Below, in pieces: positions 25,737 through 35,674 of a stretch of DNA of 64,000 nt. A program made the translations under genes and the position numbers. The stretch covers positions 436,096-500,095 of the forward strand of contig LNAC01000758.1 of NCBI GenBank assembly GCA_002007465.1. The letters are read 5' to 3'. The notes below the pieces were generated by a model, which was not told where the DNA came from, did no database searches, and was given only the letters and a program-made list of their open reading frames with translations. The stretch comes from Ailurus styani (taxonomy: Eukaryota; Chordata; Mammalia; Carnivora; Ailuridae). Position 1 is the stretch's first letter. Each line of letters starts with the position of its first letter.

Positions 25737-25929
25737 GGGGCACCTAGATGGCACAGTTTGTTACGTGTCTGACTCAGTTTCAGCTCCAGTTGTGATCTCA
25801 GGGTCCTGAGATCGAGCCCAGCAGTGGCTCTGCATCCAGTGCAGAGTCTGCTTGTCCCTTTCCCTCCCCCCACTTGTTCTTTCATTCACTGACTCTCTCT
25901 CTCAAATAAATAAAATCTTAAAAAAAAAA
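25737..25929 (+). mobile_element. Can-SINE in LINE-1 copy 6 endonuclease region
   Basis: Head 'ggggcacctagatggcacag', older body, tail 'caaataaataaaatctt'. Short flanking repeats 'agattga' (25730-25736) and 'agactga' (25930-25936). The L1 continues in register on the other side. Confidence 0.93.
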
Positions 25930-26157
25930 AGACTGAAGTCATGTCAAGCATCTTTTCTGATACAGTGTAAAAGTAGTAAGAAATTACAAGTTAAAAACTG
26001 GGGAAAAAACCATGAACACATGGAGACTAAACAACATGCTACTAAGCAATCAATGAATTAATAAAGAAATTAAAGAAAACCAAATGAAGACAAATGAAAA
26101 TGGAAACAGATTAATCAAAAACCTTTGCGATGCAACTAAAGCTGTTCTAAGAGAGAT

Positions 26158-26370
26158 GGGGCACCTGGATGGCTCAGTCAGTTGAGTGTCTGCCTCAGCT
26201 CAGGTCATGATCTCAGGGTCCAGGCATCAAGCCACGTATCAGGCTCCTCACTCAGCAGAGAGTCTGTTTCTCCCTCTCCTTCTGCCCCTCCTCACACTCC
26301 TCGTGGTCACTTGCACACATACACACACACACTCTCTCTCAAATAAATACATAACATTTAAAAAAAAAAG
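26158..26370 (+). mobile_element. Can-SINE sitting on the RT-deletion junction of LINE-1 copy 6
   Basis: Head 'ggggcacctggatggctcag', body, a (CA)n/(CT)n patch at 26313-26341 and a poly-A tail. The L1 to the left is the end of the endonuclease region and the L1 to the right is far downstream of the RT, so the SINE marks the deletion point. No TSD is visible, unlike most SINEs in the window. Confidence 0.92.
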
Positions 26371-26894
26371 AACCAGTATTATTAAAATGTCCATAGTACC
26401 GAAAGCAATGTACAGATTGACTGCAATGCCTATCAAAATACCAATAGTACTTTTCATAGAAATAGAAAAAAAATCCTAAAATTTATATAGAACCATTAAA
26501 CACTCCAAATAGCCAAAGCAATCTTGAGAAAGATCAACAAAGCTGGAGGTATCACATTTCCAGATTTCAAACTGTATTACAGAGCTATAGTAATCAAAAC
26601 AGTATGGTACTGGCACAGAAATAGAGCTCTAGATCAATAGAGCAGAACAGAAAGCCAAGAAATAAATCCATGCTTACATGCTCAGTTAATTTACAACAAA
26701 GGAGGTAAGAACATACTATGGGAAAGAGAAGGTCTCTTCGATAAATCGTGTTGGGAACACTGGACAGCTACATGCAAAAGAACAAAAATGGACCTCTTTG
26801 TTATACTATACACAAAGATAAACTCAAAATAGATTAAAGCCCTAAATGTGAAACATAAAACCATAAATATCCTAGAAAAAAAACATAGGCAGTT

Positions 26895-26962
26895 TTTTTT
26901 GTTTGGTTGGTTTTGGGTTTGTTTTTTGTTGTTGTTGTTGTTTTGTTTTGTTTTGTTTTTTG
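26895..26962 (+). repeat. (GTT)n / T-rich simple repeat within LINE-1
   Basis: About 65 bp of GTT, GGTT and GTTTT units interrupt the late ORF2 sequence of copy 6. They add hydrophobic Leu/Phe/Val codons to a chance-open frame. Confidence 0.85.
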
Positions 26963-27561
26963 ACATTGGCCTTAGTAACATTTTTTCTAGATACGTCTCC
27001 TCAGGCAAGGAAACAAAAGCAAAAATAAACTGTTGGAAGTACACCAAAATAAAGTTTCCAACAACAAAAGAAACCATCAACAAAATTAAAAGAGAACATA
27101 CTGAATGGGAGAAGATATTTACAAACAATAGATCTGATAAGGGGTTAATATCAAAATATACAAAGTACTCATACAATTTAATGTCAAAAAACTTAATAAT
27201 CCAATTAAAAGGGGGCAGAGGACCTGAATGTACATTTTTCCAAAGAAGACGTACAGATGGTCAACAGACACATAAAAAGATGCTCAGCATCACTAATCAT
27301 CAGAAAAATGCAAATCAAAACTACAAGGAGATATCACCCCACACAATAGTATGCTTAAGTATCAAAACGACAAGACAAGAAATAACAAGTACTGCTGAAG
27401 ATATACAGAAAATGGAGTTCTAGTGCACTACTGAAGGGAATGTAAATCTGTGCAGCCATGCTGGAAAACAATGTGGAGGTTCCTCAAAAGTTAAGAATGG
27501 ATACAACATATCATCCAGTCATCCCACTACTGGGTTTTTAACCCAAGTAAACAAACAAATT

Positions 27562-27780
27562 TTTATTTATTCATTTATTTATTATTATTTATTATTTTTT
27601 AAAGATTTTATTTGACACACAGAGAGAGATCACAAGTAGGCAGAGAGGCAGGCAGAGAGAGAGAGGAGGAAGCAGGCTCCCTGCCGAGCAGAGAGCCCCA
27701 TGCGGCCTCAATCCCAGGACCCTGAGATCAAGACCCAAGCTGAAGGCAGAGGCTTAACCCACTGAGCCACCCAGGTTCCC
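27562..27780 (-). mobile_element. Can-SINE, minus strand, in LINE-1 copy 6 3'UTR
   Basis: The complementary tail is long and T/A-rich (27560-27612). The body is near-consensus ('gatcacaagtaggcagag') and the head complement ends 'gccacccaggttccc' at 27780. Right after the head, 27782-27810 repeats a SINE-tail-like sequence ('tttttaaagattttattgg'). The SINE may therefore have inserted into the tail of an older, otherwise lost SINE. Confidence 0.92.
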
Positions 27781-28080
27781 CTATTTATTTATTTTTAAAG
27801 ATTTTATTGGGGAAATGTTGTTTAAGGGTACAAACTTGCAACCAGTGGATACAGAAGTTTTGGAGATCTAATGCACAGCGTAATAATTATAGACAACAGT
27901 AATGTGCTGTAAACTTCAAAGTTGCTGAGAGTTGATCTTAAATGTTCCCACCACAAAAAAGAAATCCTAATTATGTGATATGATTAAGGAGGAAACTAAG
28001 ACTGTGCTGGTAATCCTATTGCAAGATAGACATGTTGTACACTTTAAACTCATATCAATTACATCTCATAAAAATTAAAA

Positions 28081-28470
28081 AGTAGTGTTTTAAAAATTTG
28101 CAATAGTTTTAACAGATACTAAATAATTTAAAATTTTTGTGCTATACTTTCGAAATCAGAGTTTTATAACCATAAATCAAAAGAAAGATTAATCATCACA
28201 CAAGACTACACCATTTTCTGTGAGCATTTTATCTCTAGCCATTTGGTACAGAGGCATTAATATGTTTTCCAGTTAAGCACAAATACAAAATATTTGCTTA
28301 TAGGATCAATGCACTATACAAGGCTACCCCTAGAGAAAAATCTTTGAACTAAATCAGACACAAATGCAAACACATTTACACATAAAAAAACAGTGCACAT
28401 AAGCATCTGAACATAACAATGACCTAAGTGTACATGTAGTCATAAAGGTAAGTAAATATAATTGCTATTA
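28081..28470. other. Non-coding stretch, no feature seen
   Basis: AT-rich sequence beyond the LINE-1 array. There is no recognised repeat and no continuation of the L1 3'UTR. Confidence 0.5.
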
Positions 28471-28484
28471 ATATTAAAAAAATA

Positions 28485-28688
28485 GGGTGCCTGGGTGGCT
28501 CAGTGGGTTAATGCCTCTGCTTTCGGCTCAGGTCATGATCTCAGGGTCCTGGGATCGAGGCCCGCATCGGGCTCCCTGCTCAGCGGGGAGCCTGCTTCCC
28601 CCTCTCTCTCTCTGCCTGCCTCTCTGCCTCCTTGTGATCTCTCTCCCTCTGTGAAATAAATAAATAAATAAAATAAAATCTTTAAAAA
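28485..28688 (+). mobile_element. Young Can-SINE A, 14-bp TSD
   Basis: Head 'gggtgcctgggtggctcagt', variant 'gggttaatgcctctgc', 'ccttgtgatctctctccc' and tail '(aaat)n aaataaaatc'. Perfect TSD 'atattaaaaaaata' at 28471-28484 and 28689-28702. From 28492 to 28668 it is identical, base for base, to the SINE at 29072-29248. Confidence 0.97.
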
Positions 28689-28707
28689 ATATTAAAAAAA
28701 TAATTTA

Positions 28708-28899
28708 GGACGCCTGGGTGGCTCAGCGGTTTAAGCCTCTGCCTTCAGCTCAGGTCATGATCTCAGGGTCCTGGGATTGAGCCCCACATCGGGCTCTCTG
28801 CTCAGCGGGGAGCCTGCTTCCTCCTCTCTCTCTGCCTGCCTCTCTGCCTACTTGTGATCTTTCTCTCTGTCAAATAAATAAATAAAATTTAAAAAAAAA
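28708..28899 (+). mobile_element. Can-SINE B, five bases downstream of SINE A's TSD
   Basis: Head 'ggacgcctgggtggctcagc' with near-consensus body and tail 'caaataaataaataaaat'. It lies almost directly behind SINE A in the same orientation. It probably used the A-rich sequence left by A's TSD as target, but its own TSD is unclear. Confidence 0.95.
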
Positions 28900-29070
28900 G
28901 AAAAACATAATTAAAAAAAATTTCAAGTGTTTTCCTGAACAAAGAAAGCATAGCTTCAGTACTAGATAGTTACTAATAGATCTCCTGTGTCAAACCTTTA
29001 TTTCCACCATGTATGCCAAGTTTTTATTGGGAACTACTTCCATACTAAGCTGCTTAAGATTTTAAGTTAG

Positions 29071-29261
29071 NTGGGTGGCTCAGTGGGTTAATGCCTCTGC
29101 TTTCGGCTCAGGTCATGATCTCAGGGTCCTGGGATCGAGGCCCGCATCGGGCTCCCTGCTCAGCGGGGAGCCTGCTTCCCCCTCTCTCTCTCTGCCTGCC
29201 TCTCTGCCTCCTTGTGATCTCTCTCCCTCTGTGAAATAAATAAATAAAATCTTAAAAAAAA
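29071..29261 (+). mobile_element. Young Can-SINE C with 15-bp TSD and an N in place of its head
   Basis: The TSD 'aagattttaagttag' is perfect (29056-29070 and 29262-29276). The first ~7 bases of the SINE ('gggtgcc' in its relatives) are missing and replaced by a single N at 29071. The remainder starts at 'tgggtggctcagtg'. It shares every base with SINE A for 177 nt, including the unusual 'gggttaatgcc'. Confidence 0.95.
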
Positions 29262-29458
29262 AAGATTTTAAGTTAGCCTTATCTGCATTTTACAGTGTGA
29301 ACAGTTAATGAACATATAATTTCTCATCTATAAACTTTGAAATATGAAATTATTTTCATTTTCAGGAGAAGAACTAGAGAGCTGTCAAACATTTTGAGAA
29401 TGTATTTTTAAAGTTTAGATAAAGAGTCTGTCCATTCAGATGGAGACTTTGTTTCATG

Positions 29459-29485
29459 TTTTGATTTGGTTTGGTTTGGTTTGTT
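29459..29485 (+). repeat. (GGTTT)n short repeat
   Basis: Short pentanucleotide-like run 'gatttggtttggtttggttt'. Confidence 0.8.
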
Positions 29486-29555
29486 CTAGCCATCACTGAA
29501 TGAAGATGTACCAACTTCTTGCTATTTTTTTTTCCAGTTAAAGGTACTTTATTGA

Positions 29556-29714
29556 GGGACACCTGGGTGGCTCAGTTGGTTGAACATCTGCCTTCAGCTC
29601 AGGTCATGATCCCAGCATCCTGGGATCGAGTCCTGCACTGGGCTCCCCACTCAGCAGGGAGTCTGCTTCTCCCTCTGCCTTCTTCTCCCTCTACCTGCCA
29701 CTCCTACTTGCTTG

Positions 29715-29757
<43 letters not shown>

Positions 29758-29779
29758 AAATAAAATCTTTAAAAAAAAG
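29556..29779 (+). mobile_element. Can-SINE with perfect 13-bp TSD and (CT)n expansion
   Basis: Head 'gggacacctgggtggctcag', variant 'ttggttgaacatctgcc', a pure (CT)n at about 29718-29753, tail 'caaataaaatctttaaa'. TSD 'ggtactttattga' at 29543-29555 and 29780-29792. It belongs to a different, older subfamily ('cttgtgcgctctc') from A and C. Confidence 0.97.
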
Positions 29780-29792
29780 GGTACTTTATTGA

Positions 29793-31785
29793 TTACAGTA
29801 TCAATTCACAGCAACATTTCACAGAACTACTCTACAAATAAAGGAATGAATCACCATGCATGAAATATCCAATAATACTGTTAAATCATGATACAAGTCC
29901 ATAGTTGGACTTAAAGCTTTTATAAGAGCTTTAATCTACTACATTCACCATTTTCATAGTCATACTACTGAATAAATTTGATTCAAGTTGAGTTTACTTT
30001 GAAAGATGACAAGTATAACAAAATTACTTTTTTTTACTTTCAATAATGGATTATGTATTCACCGTACCTACTAGTTAGTTAAAATGTTGGTAAAAATATT
30101 ATAATCTACTCTTTGGGTAGACAAGGAACACTTACTTGTAATGTTCTCTTATTTCCATGGTGTAAATACTTTCATCATGGCCTATGTATTATACAAAATG
30201 TTGCAAAGAGATGCTTATGTTTGATCCAAGGAGCCAACTCTAGCATCTCATTGCTACTCACGAAACTGCTGGCCTATCATAAAACCAAACTTTAAAACCT
30301 TAAAAGCTGTTGAAGAAGAAAAGGTTGAAGCTGTTACATATAAAAAGAATATTAGACCTCAGATAAGTTATTTAATACTTTTCATAGAATTCAAGTCTTA
30401 ATATAATGAAGATTTGTTACTCCAGAAGGTAAGTTATATTATCTAAAGCCACGTATCATAATAGTTTTGAATATATTTATTTCCTCCCTTTACCATTGTT
30501 CTATCTTATTTGTAACCTCAAAAGTTCTTTACATTAAATGCACTCTAATTTCCATTTAACCTGCTGAATTTTTCATTGACGTTACTTAGTCAAACAAGAG
30601 CATTTAGAATTTCAGTGCTATGAAACATGATTAGCAATGTCACATTTCTTAAGGTTATTTTGTCAATGCTTTCATATTGAATTTTGATGAAATAGATAAT
30701 ACCTTGTTCACAAATTTGTCTGTTGGAATTGCCATAAACTATACCTCTAGTTTAATAATTTATCTAGCAATTGGTGAAATAGCAAATCCTTTTATTTAAT
30801 TATATCGTTTCAAAGGACATGATGTGAAGAAATTTTAAAAAGCTGCTTCATACTTCAGGAAATCATGATACTTTAAACTTCACCCCTTGATTTGTTACTA
30901 GATGCTGGGAGACTGGGGCAGGGTACCTTTTATGTGAAACCTCTAAACAGAATGCTATACTGTATTCTCTGAAAAATCCACCCACAGAAATACATTATTC
31001 TAATTCTGTACTTCTGCTTTTTTCTAAGAAATCTGTTTTCACTAGGTTACTGCAGATTAAATTGGGTTGCCTATGTCAAAGCTGTTCGTGTTTGCCAAAA
31101 GAAAAAAAAAGGGACAGTAGTTATTATTTAAAAGATCTTTTAAATTGGTTTATTCCACAAGACACTCCAAGGCACTGCCATGGGGGGAGCAAAACTGGCT
31201 CAAAATCAAGACCTCGACATTGTGGTTATAAAAACTTTATTAACAACTGAGAAATATTTAAGAATATGCCTCTTTCAACTTTTCTTTGAAACAACAAGGT
31301 TTCTAATATTCAGTTCAAGGTAGAGAGGAGCCTCTTAAAAAGTCTGTGTCCCTTTGGTCTAATAGGGTGGACTGTATTCTGATAATCATAAAGTTTCTAA
31401 GGGATTGTATCAACTTGTGCTGGAAAGAACAGTGATAATTCACCAATAAAAGTGAACTTTGAGACTCCTAACTTCTAAGAAGCAGGACACAGCCTAAGAA
31501 AACTACCCAGCTGTCACATGGGATATCTTATAGGGATAAGGCTGACCTATTTAGGAGAGCCAGGAGCCCAGAGGAGTAGCATGGAGAATCAATCCAAGAA
31601 AGCTAGGAGCCTTTATCAAGTTGCTGACATGGGCTCAGCTAAATTTCCAGATTTCTGTGAATGAGTCACAGCTATTTGCCTCTCTGATTTTTGAATGGGG
31701 ATGTGTATTATGTTCTACTATCCTCATTCCAGTATTGCATATTGTCTTTGTAGGAGTCAGACAAGTTGTCTTCTACTTCATATAT
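29793..31785. other. Apparently single-copy non-coding DNA
   Basis: About 2 kb without a recognised transposon. ORFs of 60-62 codons at 30113-30295 and 31062-31250 have no protein signature, no splice context and no codon bias, and are treated as chance. Confidence 0.5.
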
Positions 31786-31789
31786 AACT

Positions 31790-32443
31790 CTTCAAATCAA
31801 GAGGACCCTATCCACATCTGGACCTGATCTAGATAATGAGATGTTTGACTCGAGCCTAGTGTAATAATAGGATGAGATGTTGGGGGTCCTAGGGAAAGTG
31901 AGGGTATTTTGCATGTAGGATAAATTTATATACTTTGTAGATGGCCAAACACTTTTTATTACTCTTTCCATCAACCGATGGCATTTATTCCCCACCCCCT
32001 TGAATTGGGTTGCTCCTCTGATAGTTTAAGAAGTAGACTGTAGTGGAAGTGACTGTGTCCAAATCACAGAGATACTTTTAAGAGAAATAACAGCATCTAT
32101 TTTCTCTTTGTAGGACCTCTCACTCTTGAAACACTTCTTCTTGGAACTCAGCCATCATACTGTACAAAGTACAAGCCACACATATGGGACATATTGATGT
32201 TCCATTTAATAGTCTTGGGTGAACTCCTGGACACACTAGCCTGCATTAAAGGCCAACCATGTGAATAGGCCATCTTGGCTGTTCAGAATAACTCAGCCCA
32301 CAGATGTAGCTAAAGCCACATGAAGTAACAAAGCAATGCTGCTTAACCAAGTCAGTAAGACTAGTGAAATATAACAAAATCATTACTCTTTTAAGCCACT
32401 AAATTTTGGAGTGGTTTGTTATGCAACAATAGGTGCTGAAATA
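31790..32443 (+). mobile_element. Ancient MaLR-type (MLT1-like) LTR relic
   Basis: Landmarks in order: 'gataatgagatgtttgac' (31832-31849), 'aatagtgtggaagtg'-like 'gtagtggaagtgactgtg' (32040-32057), 'aggccatcttggctgttcag' (32266-32285), and the 3' signature 'ttttaagccactaaattttg' (32389-32408) followed by 'gtggtttgttatgcaacaat'. These are the landmarks of an ERVL-MaLR LTR read on the + strand. No internal retroviral coding region is present, so it is a solitary decayed LTR. The subfamily is uncertain. Confidence 0.6.
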
Positions 32444-32444
32444 G

Positions 32445-34080
32445 GAGTGTTCCGTGTGTGGGACATAATGAAGCCATGAGAATAGATGAAACTTGATGGG
32501 CAAGTATGTGACATGAAGGAAAAAAAGGCTTCGAACATCATCTTGGGAACTCCAAAAATGCAATACAGAAGACCAGATGCCAGCAACAAAGTCTGCGAAA
32601 TATATAGGTAGAAGAAAATCTAAGAGATTGTCAGTGAGCCAATGGAAGAGGGAGAGGCCACAGAGGTGATTGCTAATGAGATTAAATAAGACATAGTTAA
32701 TAATTGCCTGTTACATTTGCAAACTGACATGGAAGAAGTCAGATTGTCAGAGGTAGAAGTAGTTGAAGAATGAACAGCAAATGGGTAGAGAGAGACAAAG
32801 TAAAGACTGTTCAAGAGTCAGGAGAATGACAAAAAGAAGCTGTGTGTGTGGGAGAGAGAGAGACAGACAGACAGAGAGACAGAGAGACACAGAGACAAAG
32901 ACAGATAGGCAGAGGGAGGGAGGAGATAGAGACAAACCTGGAAAGACTTAAATTACCTTTAAATGATGGTAAGTAGGAAAAAAGTATAAAAGTCGGGGCA
33001 AGAGAAAAATATGAGTAATATTTTACTATTTCCAGAAGAGATCCTCAAACCACAGAACATCCATTTAGGCGCTATCATTGTCCACTGTCCAAACACACAA
33101 TAACCTCAAGAGAACATTTGCTACAAAGCAGACTTTGTAATAACTTTGCTCAATCATGGATCCAAAGGAAATTACTTACTGATAAATGACCTTATTAAAA
33201 TGCATGTAATAGAGTCTAGGAGACTTAATCTTACGACTTTCTAACTCAAAAGACTATCTTTTTCAGTTTGGGGCAAATTCTTCTAAAGTGAACACTGAAA
33301 TTTATTTTTTGAGTAGATCGCCCCTATTCAGGGAAGAATTGCTCGAATAATATTCAGAAGCATGAAAAATAACTACTTACTGGTATGAAAGAGCATATAC
33401 ACAATTTTTGCTATATAAGCTTCTGAGGAAGATTATGGGAATGTAAGATTGTGGGTAAAGTGAGAGGTTGCCCTCAGGGTGTGTCTATTCATCCGTGAAT
33501 TGACATACTTGCAGAAGAGCCTCCTGGTAGCAGAATGGCTTGTACCCTAGTTCTCTCTTTGGGTGCTTCAAAGATATGAGAGCATGTCTGATAGAATGAG
33601 TTGCTGCACTCAGCTAAAATCAAGGAGTAGAAAAAAAATGGCAGTGAAAGAATATATAAGGAAAGGAAGACTCTCGACTAGCGATGAGAACAGCATCAAG
33701 TAGGGTAGTTAGAAGTTCCTGAGCAGACCACTTGATGCAAAAAAACCCTCTTAATCCAGATATGCAGGTATTGTAGGGAGGCACCCTGGGGAAAGTGCTG
33801 CAAGAGGATCAAGGGAAAAATATGTTAAACTAAATATCAGTAAATCATTCTTCAGGATGAAGGCAATTTTCCTAGAGAAATCCTCATAGAAAAGAGATTC
33901 GTTCTCCCCTGCTCCTTAAGATTCCTTGCAGTCTGAGAAAATCACTATGCTTGAACTTGGGTGAGTCAGCCCACTGGCTCAACTGCTTACCTCCCCTGTT
34001 CTGACTGCCTGATTTTCACTTCCCCTTGGCCAGAATTTTCATTGCTAATCCTTCTATCTTCATCATTATTGTCTTTGTCA
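32445..34080. other. Non-coding DNA with a purine-rich simple repeat
   Basis: Contains a (GAGACA/CAGA)n purine-rich run at about 32849-32935, which accounts for the Arg/Glu/Asp-rich 62-codon ORF at 32763-32951. The remainder shows no recognised feature. Confidence 0.55.
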
Positions 34081-34081
34081 T

Positions 34082-34296
34082 CTGAGAGAGAGAGAGAGAG
34101 AGAGAAAATGAGAGGCTGAAAATTTATGCAAGCAAGGAGTGTGGGGGGTGGGCATAGGGAGATGGAGAGACATAATCTTAAGCAGGTTCCAAGCTCAACA
34201 TACAGCCTGACACAGGGTTCGATCTCACGACCCTGAGATCATGACCTGAGCAAAATTCAAGAGTCCATGCTTAACTGACTGCAACCCCCAGGTGCC
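34082..34296 (-). mobile_element. Old Can-SINE, minus strand, with (GA)n
   Basis: (GA)n at 34084-34105, then a diverged body with 'gatctcacgaccctgagatc' and 'atgacctgagc'. The head complement 'ccccaggtgcc' is at 34286-34296. The body carries many differences from the younger copies, so it is among the oldest Can-SINEs here. Confidence 0.88.
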
Positions 34297-34299
34297 TTT

Positions 34300-35020
34300 A
34301 TCTTTTTATTTAAGTTAGTGTTATAGGAAAGTAGCAAAACACGGGCTTTCTATCCCATTGTCGTCCCACTCCCAGAACTTGAAACTTTCAATTTTCAGGA
34401 AACCATAAAAATGAGGTAAATTTATAGATTAGTTAACAAGAACATATAAGATAATTTGTTTCCAAGATAATCTTCTGAGGCACAAACACAAACTACAGCA
34501 GAATTTTTGGTAGTGCATAAGCAATATCTGCTCAATTCCACCTGCTGCACTTGAAGAAAGTAAACAAAGGGAACATGGACAAAGTAATTCTTTCAAGCAA
34601 GCCTCCATTCATTGATTTGTAGTCCAAGGACAGCAAATCAGGAAGTTTTCCATAAACTCCGTGAGTCTCCAAAATATGCCTTTGTGTTGGCTCAACTCCT
34701 GCCAATTACCATACTCACTAAGCATCCTCAATATTTTGACAATAATTGTGCTTTCAAAGTTAAAATATGTGCATCAAAAATATGTACCAGAGAGCTATAC
34801 ATGAATACTTTGCACTAAGTGCTGAAAGATTTTAGTTTTGTGTCCAAATTGGTAACATGGATCAAACACAACAAATAAAAACACAGTTGTAATACCAAAA
34901 TGCTGTCCAACTTACTTAGCATCAAATAACCAATAATGAGAGAAAGTTTCTAAATATTAACCAATATCCTTAAGTAAAAATGAATTCAATCAACTTCCAA
35001 ATAATAAAAGGTGTCTAATT
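34300..35020. other. Non-coding stretch, no feature seen
   Basis: AT-rich apparently single-copy DNA. The 68-codon ORF at 34612-34818 has no supporting signature. Confidence 0.5.
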
Positions 35021-35222
35021 GGTGGTTCTCCAGTGGGAGGGTTTTGACTCCCATGGGATACTAGACAGCATCTGAAGACATTTTTGTCTACCACAGCTGG
35101 AATGTCTCCAGTGGAGAGAGACTAGAGATGCTGCTGAACACCCTCGAACACACAGGCCAACCCCTTCAAGACAATATGATTGGCCCAAAACATCAGTGGT
35201 GCCTGATTTGAGAAATCCCTGA
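35021..35222 (+). mobile_element. MER5A-like hAT-Charlie DNA transposon relic
   Basis: The left end 'ggtggttctccagtgggagg' and the right end 'cctgatttgagaaatccctg' are the inverted ends of MER5A. Internal landmarks are 'agacatttttgtctaccaca' (35074-35093), 'gagatgctgctgaaca' (35125-35140) and 'ggcccaaaacatcagtggtg' (35183-35202). This is a non-autonomous element with no transposase. The roughly 190-200 bp length fits the family. Confidence 0.85.
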
Positions 35223-35491
35223 GTTAAATTTATGAAGTCGGATTTCTTTTTCTTTATTTATGAAGCCCCTCCAGTTTGTAACAAGAAAATCATAGCACAG
35301 GTATGTAGGAAGAAATAGATCTTCCAATCCATTGTTTTTCAGGAAATGAAAAAGAGAATTACTGTTGTTACATATGAAAACAAACTAAGTTGGACTTTTA
35401 GGTACTTTGAAGTTCAACAATGCTTTTAAATATGGGTAAACACTCCAGTATTGAGTTCACAATAAACTTTCTAAAATAAACTAAGCTTTTA

Positions 35492-35661
35492 TTTTTTTCT
35501 TAAAGATTTTATTTATTTATTTGACAGAGAGAGAGAGATCACAAGTAGGCAGAGAGATAGGCAGAGAGAGGAGGAGGAAGCAGGTTCCCCACTGAGCAGG
35601 GAGCCTGATGCGGGCCTTGATCCCAGGACCCTGAGATCATGACCTGAACCACCCAGGCGCC
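35492..35661 (-). mobile_element. Can-SINE, minus strand, with deleted A-box region and 11-bp TSD
   Basis: Complementary tail 'cttaaagattttatttattt' from 35499, near-consensus body, and head complement 'ccacccaggcgcc' ending at 35661. Perfect TSD 'ctaagctttta' at 35481-35491 and 35662-35672. About 29 bp between the two 'ggctca' copies of the tRNA-like head are missing, which removes part of the RNA polymerase III promoter region. Confidence 0.95.
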
Positions 35662-35674
35662 CTAAGCTTTTACA

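Larger units (their letters stand above)
22782..28080 (+). mobile_element. LINE-1 array copy 6: 5'UTR to 3' end, RT region deleted
   Basis: This is the most complete copy. The leader begins near 22782 ('gagttgtatgaagaagg', then 'cctgagctcacctc'). The 5'UTR is 22782-23720, the ORF1 and inter-ORF region 23720-25090, and the ORF2 endonuclease part about 25130-26157. The RT region is absent, and the late ORF2 part resumes at 26371 ('attattaaaatgtccatag'). The 3'UTR is 27470-28080, split by a minus-strand SINE, and ends 'acatctcataaaaattaaaa'. A 191-codon open stretch at 26848-27423 is a remnant of the ORF2 C-terminal part carrying an in-frame (GTT)n expansion. It has lost the catalytic domain. 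Confidence 0.85.

Noticed and set aside
26848..27423. 191-codon ORF with a hydrophobic run, possible membrane protein
   Set aside because: It is LINE-1 ORF2 C-terminal sequence, and the hydrophobic run comes from a (GTT)n expansion.
28485..29779. Regularly spaced repeats resembling an array
   Set aside because: The units are independent Can-SINEs with separate TSDs and subfamilies. There is no CRISPR-like or satellite structure.
32763..32951. 62-codon Arg/Glu/Asp-rich ORF
   Set aside because: It is a translation of a purine-rich simple repeat.
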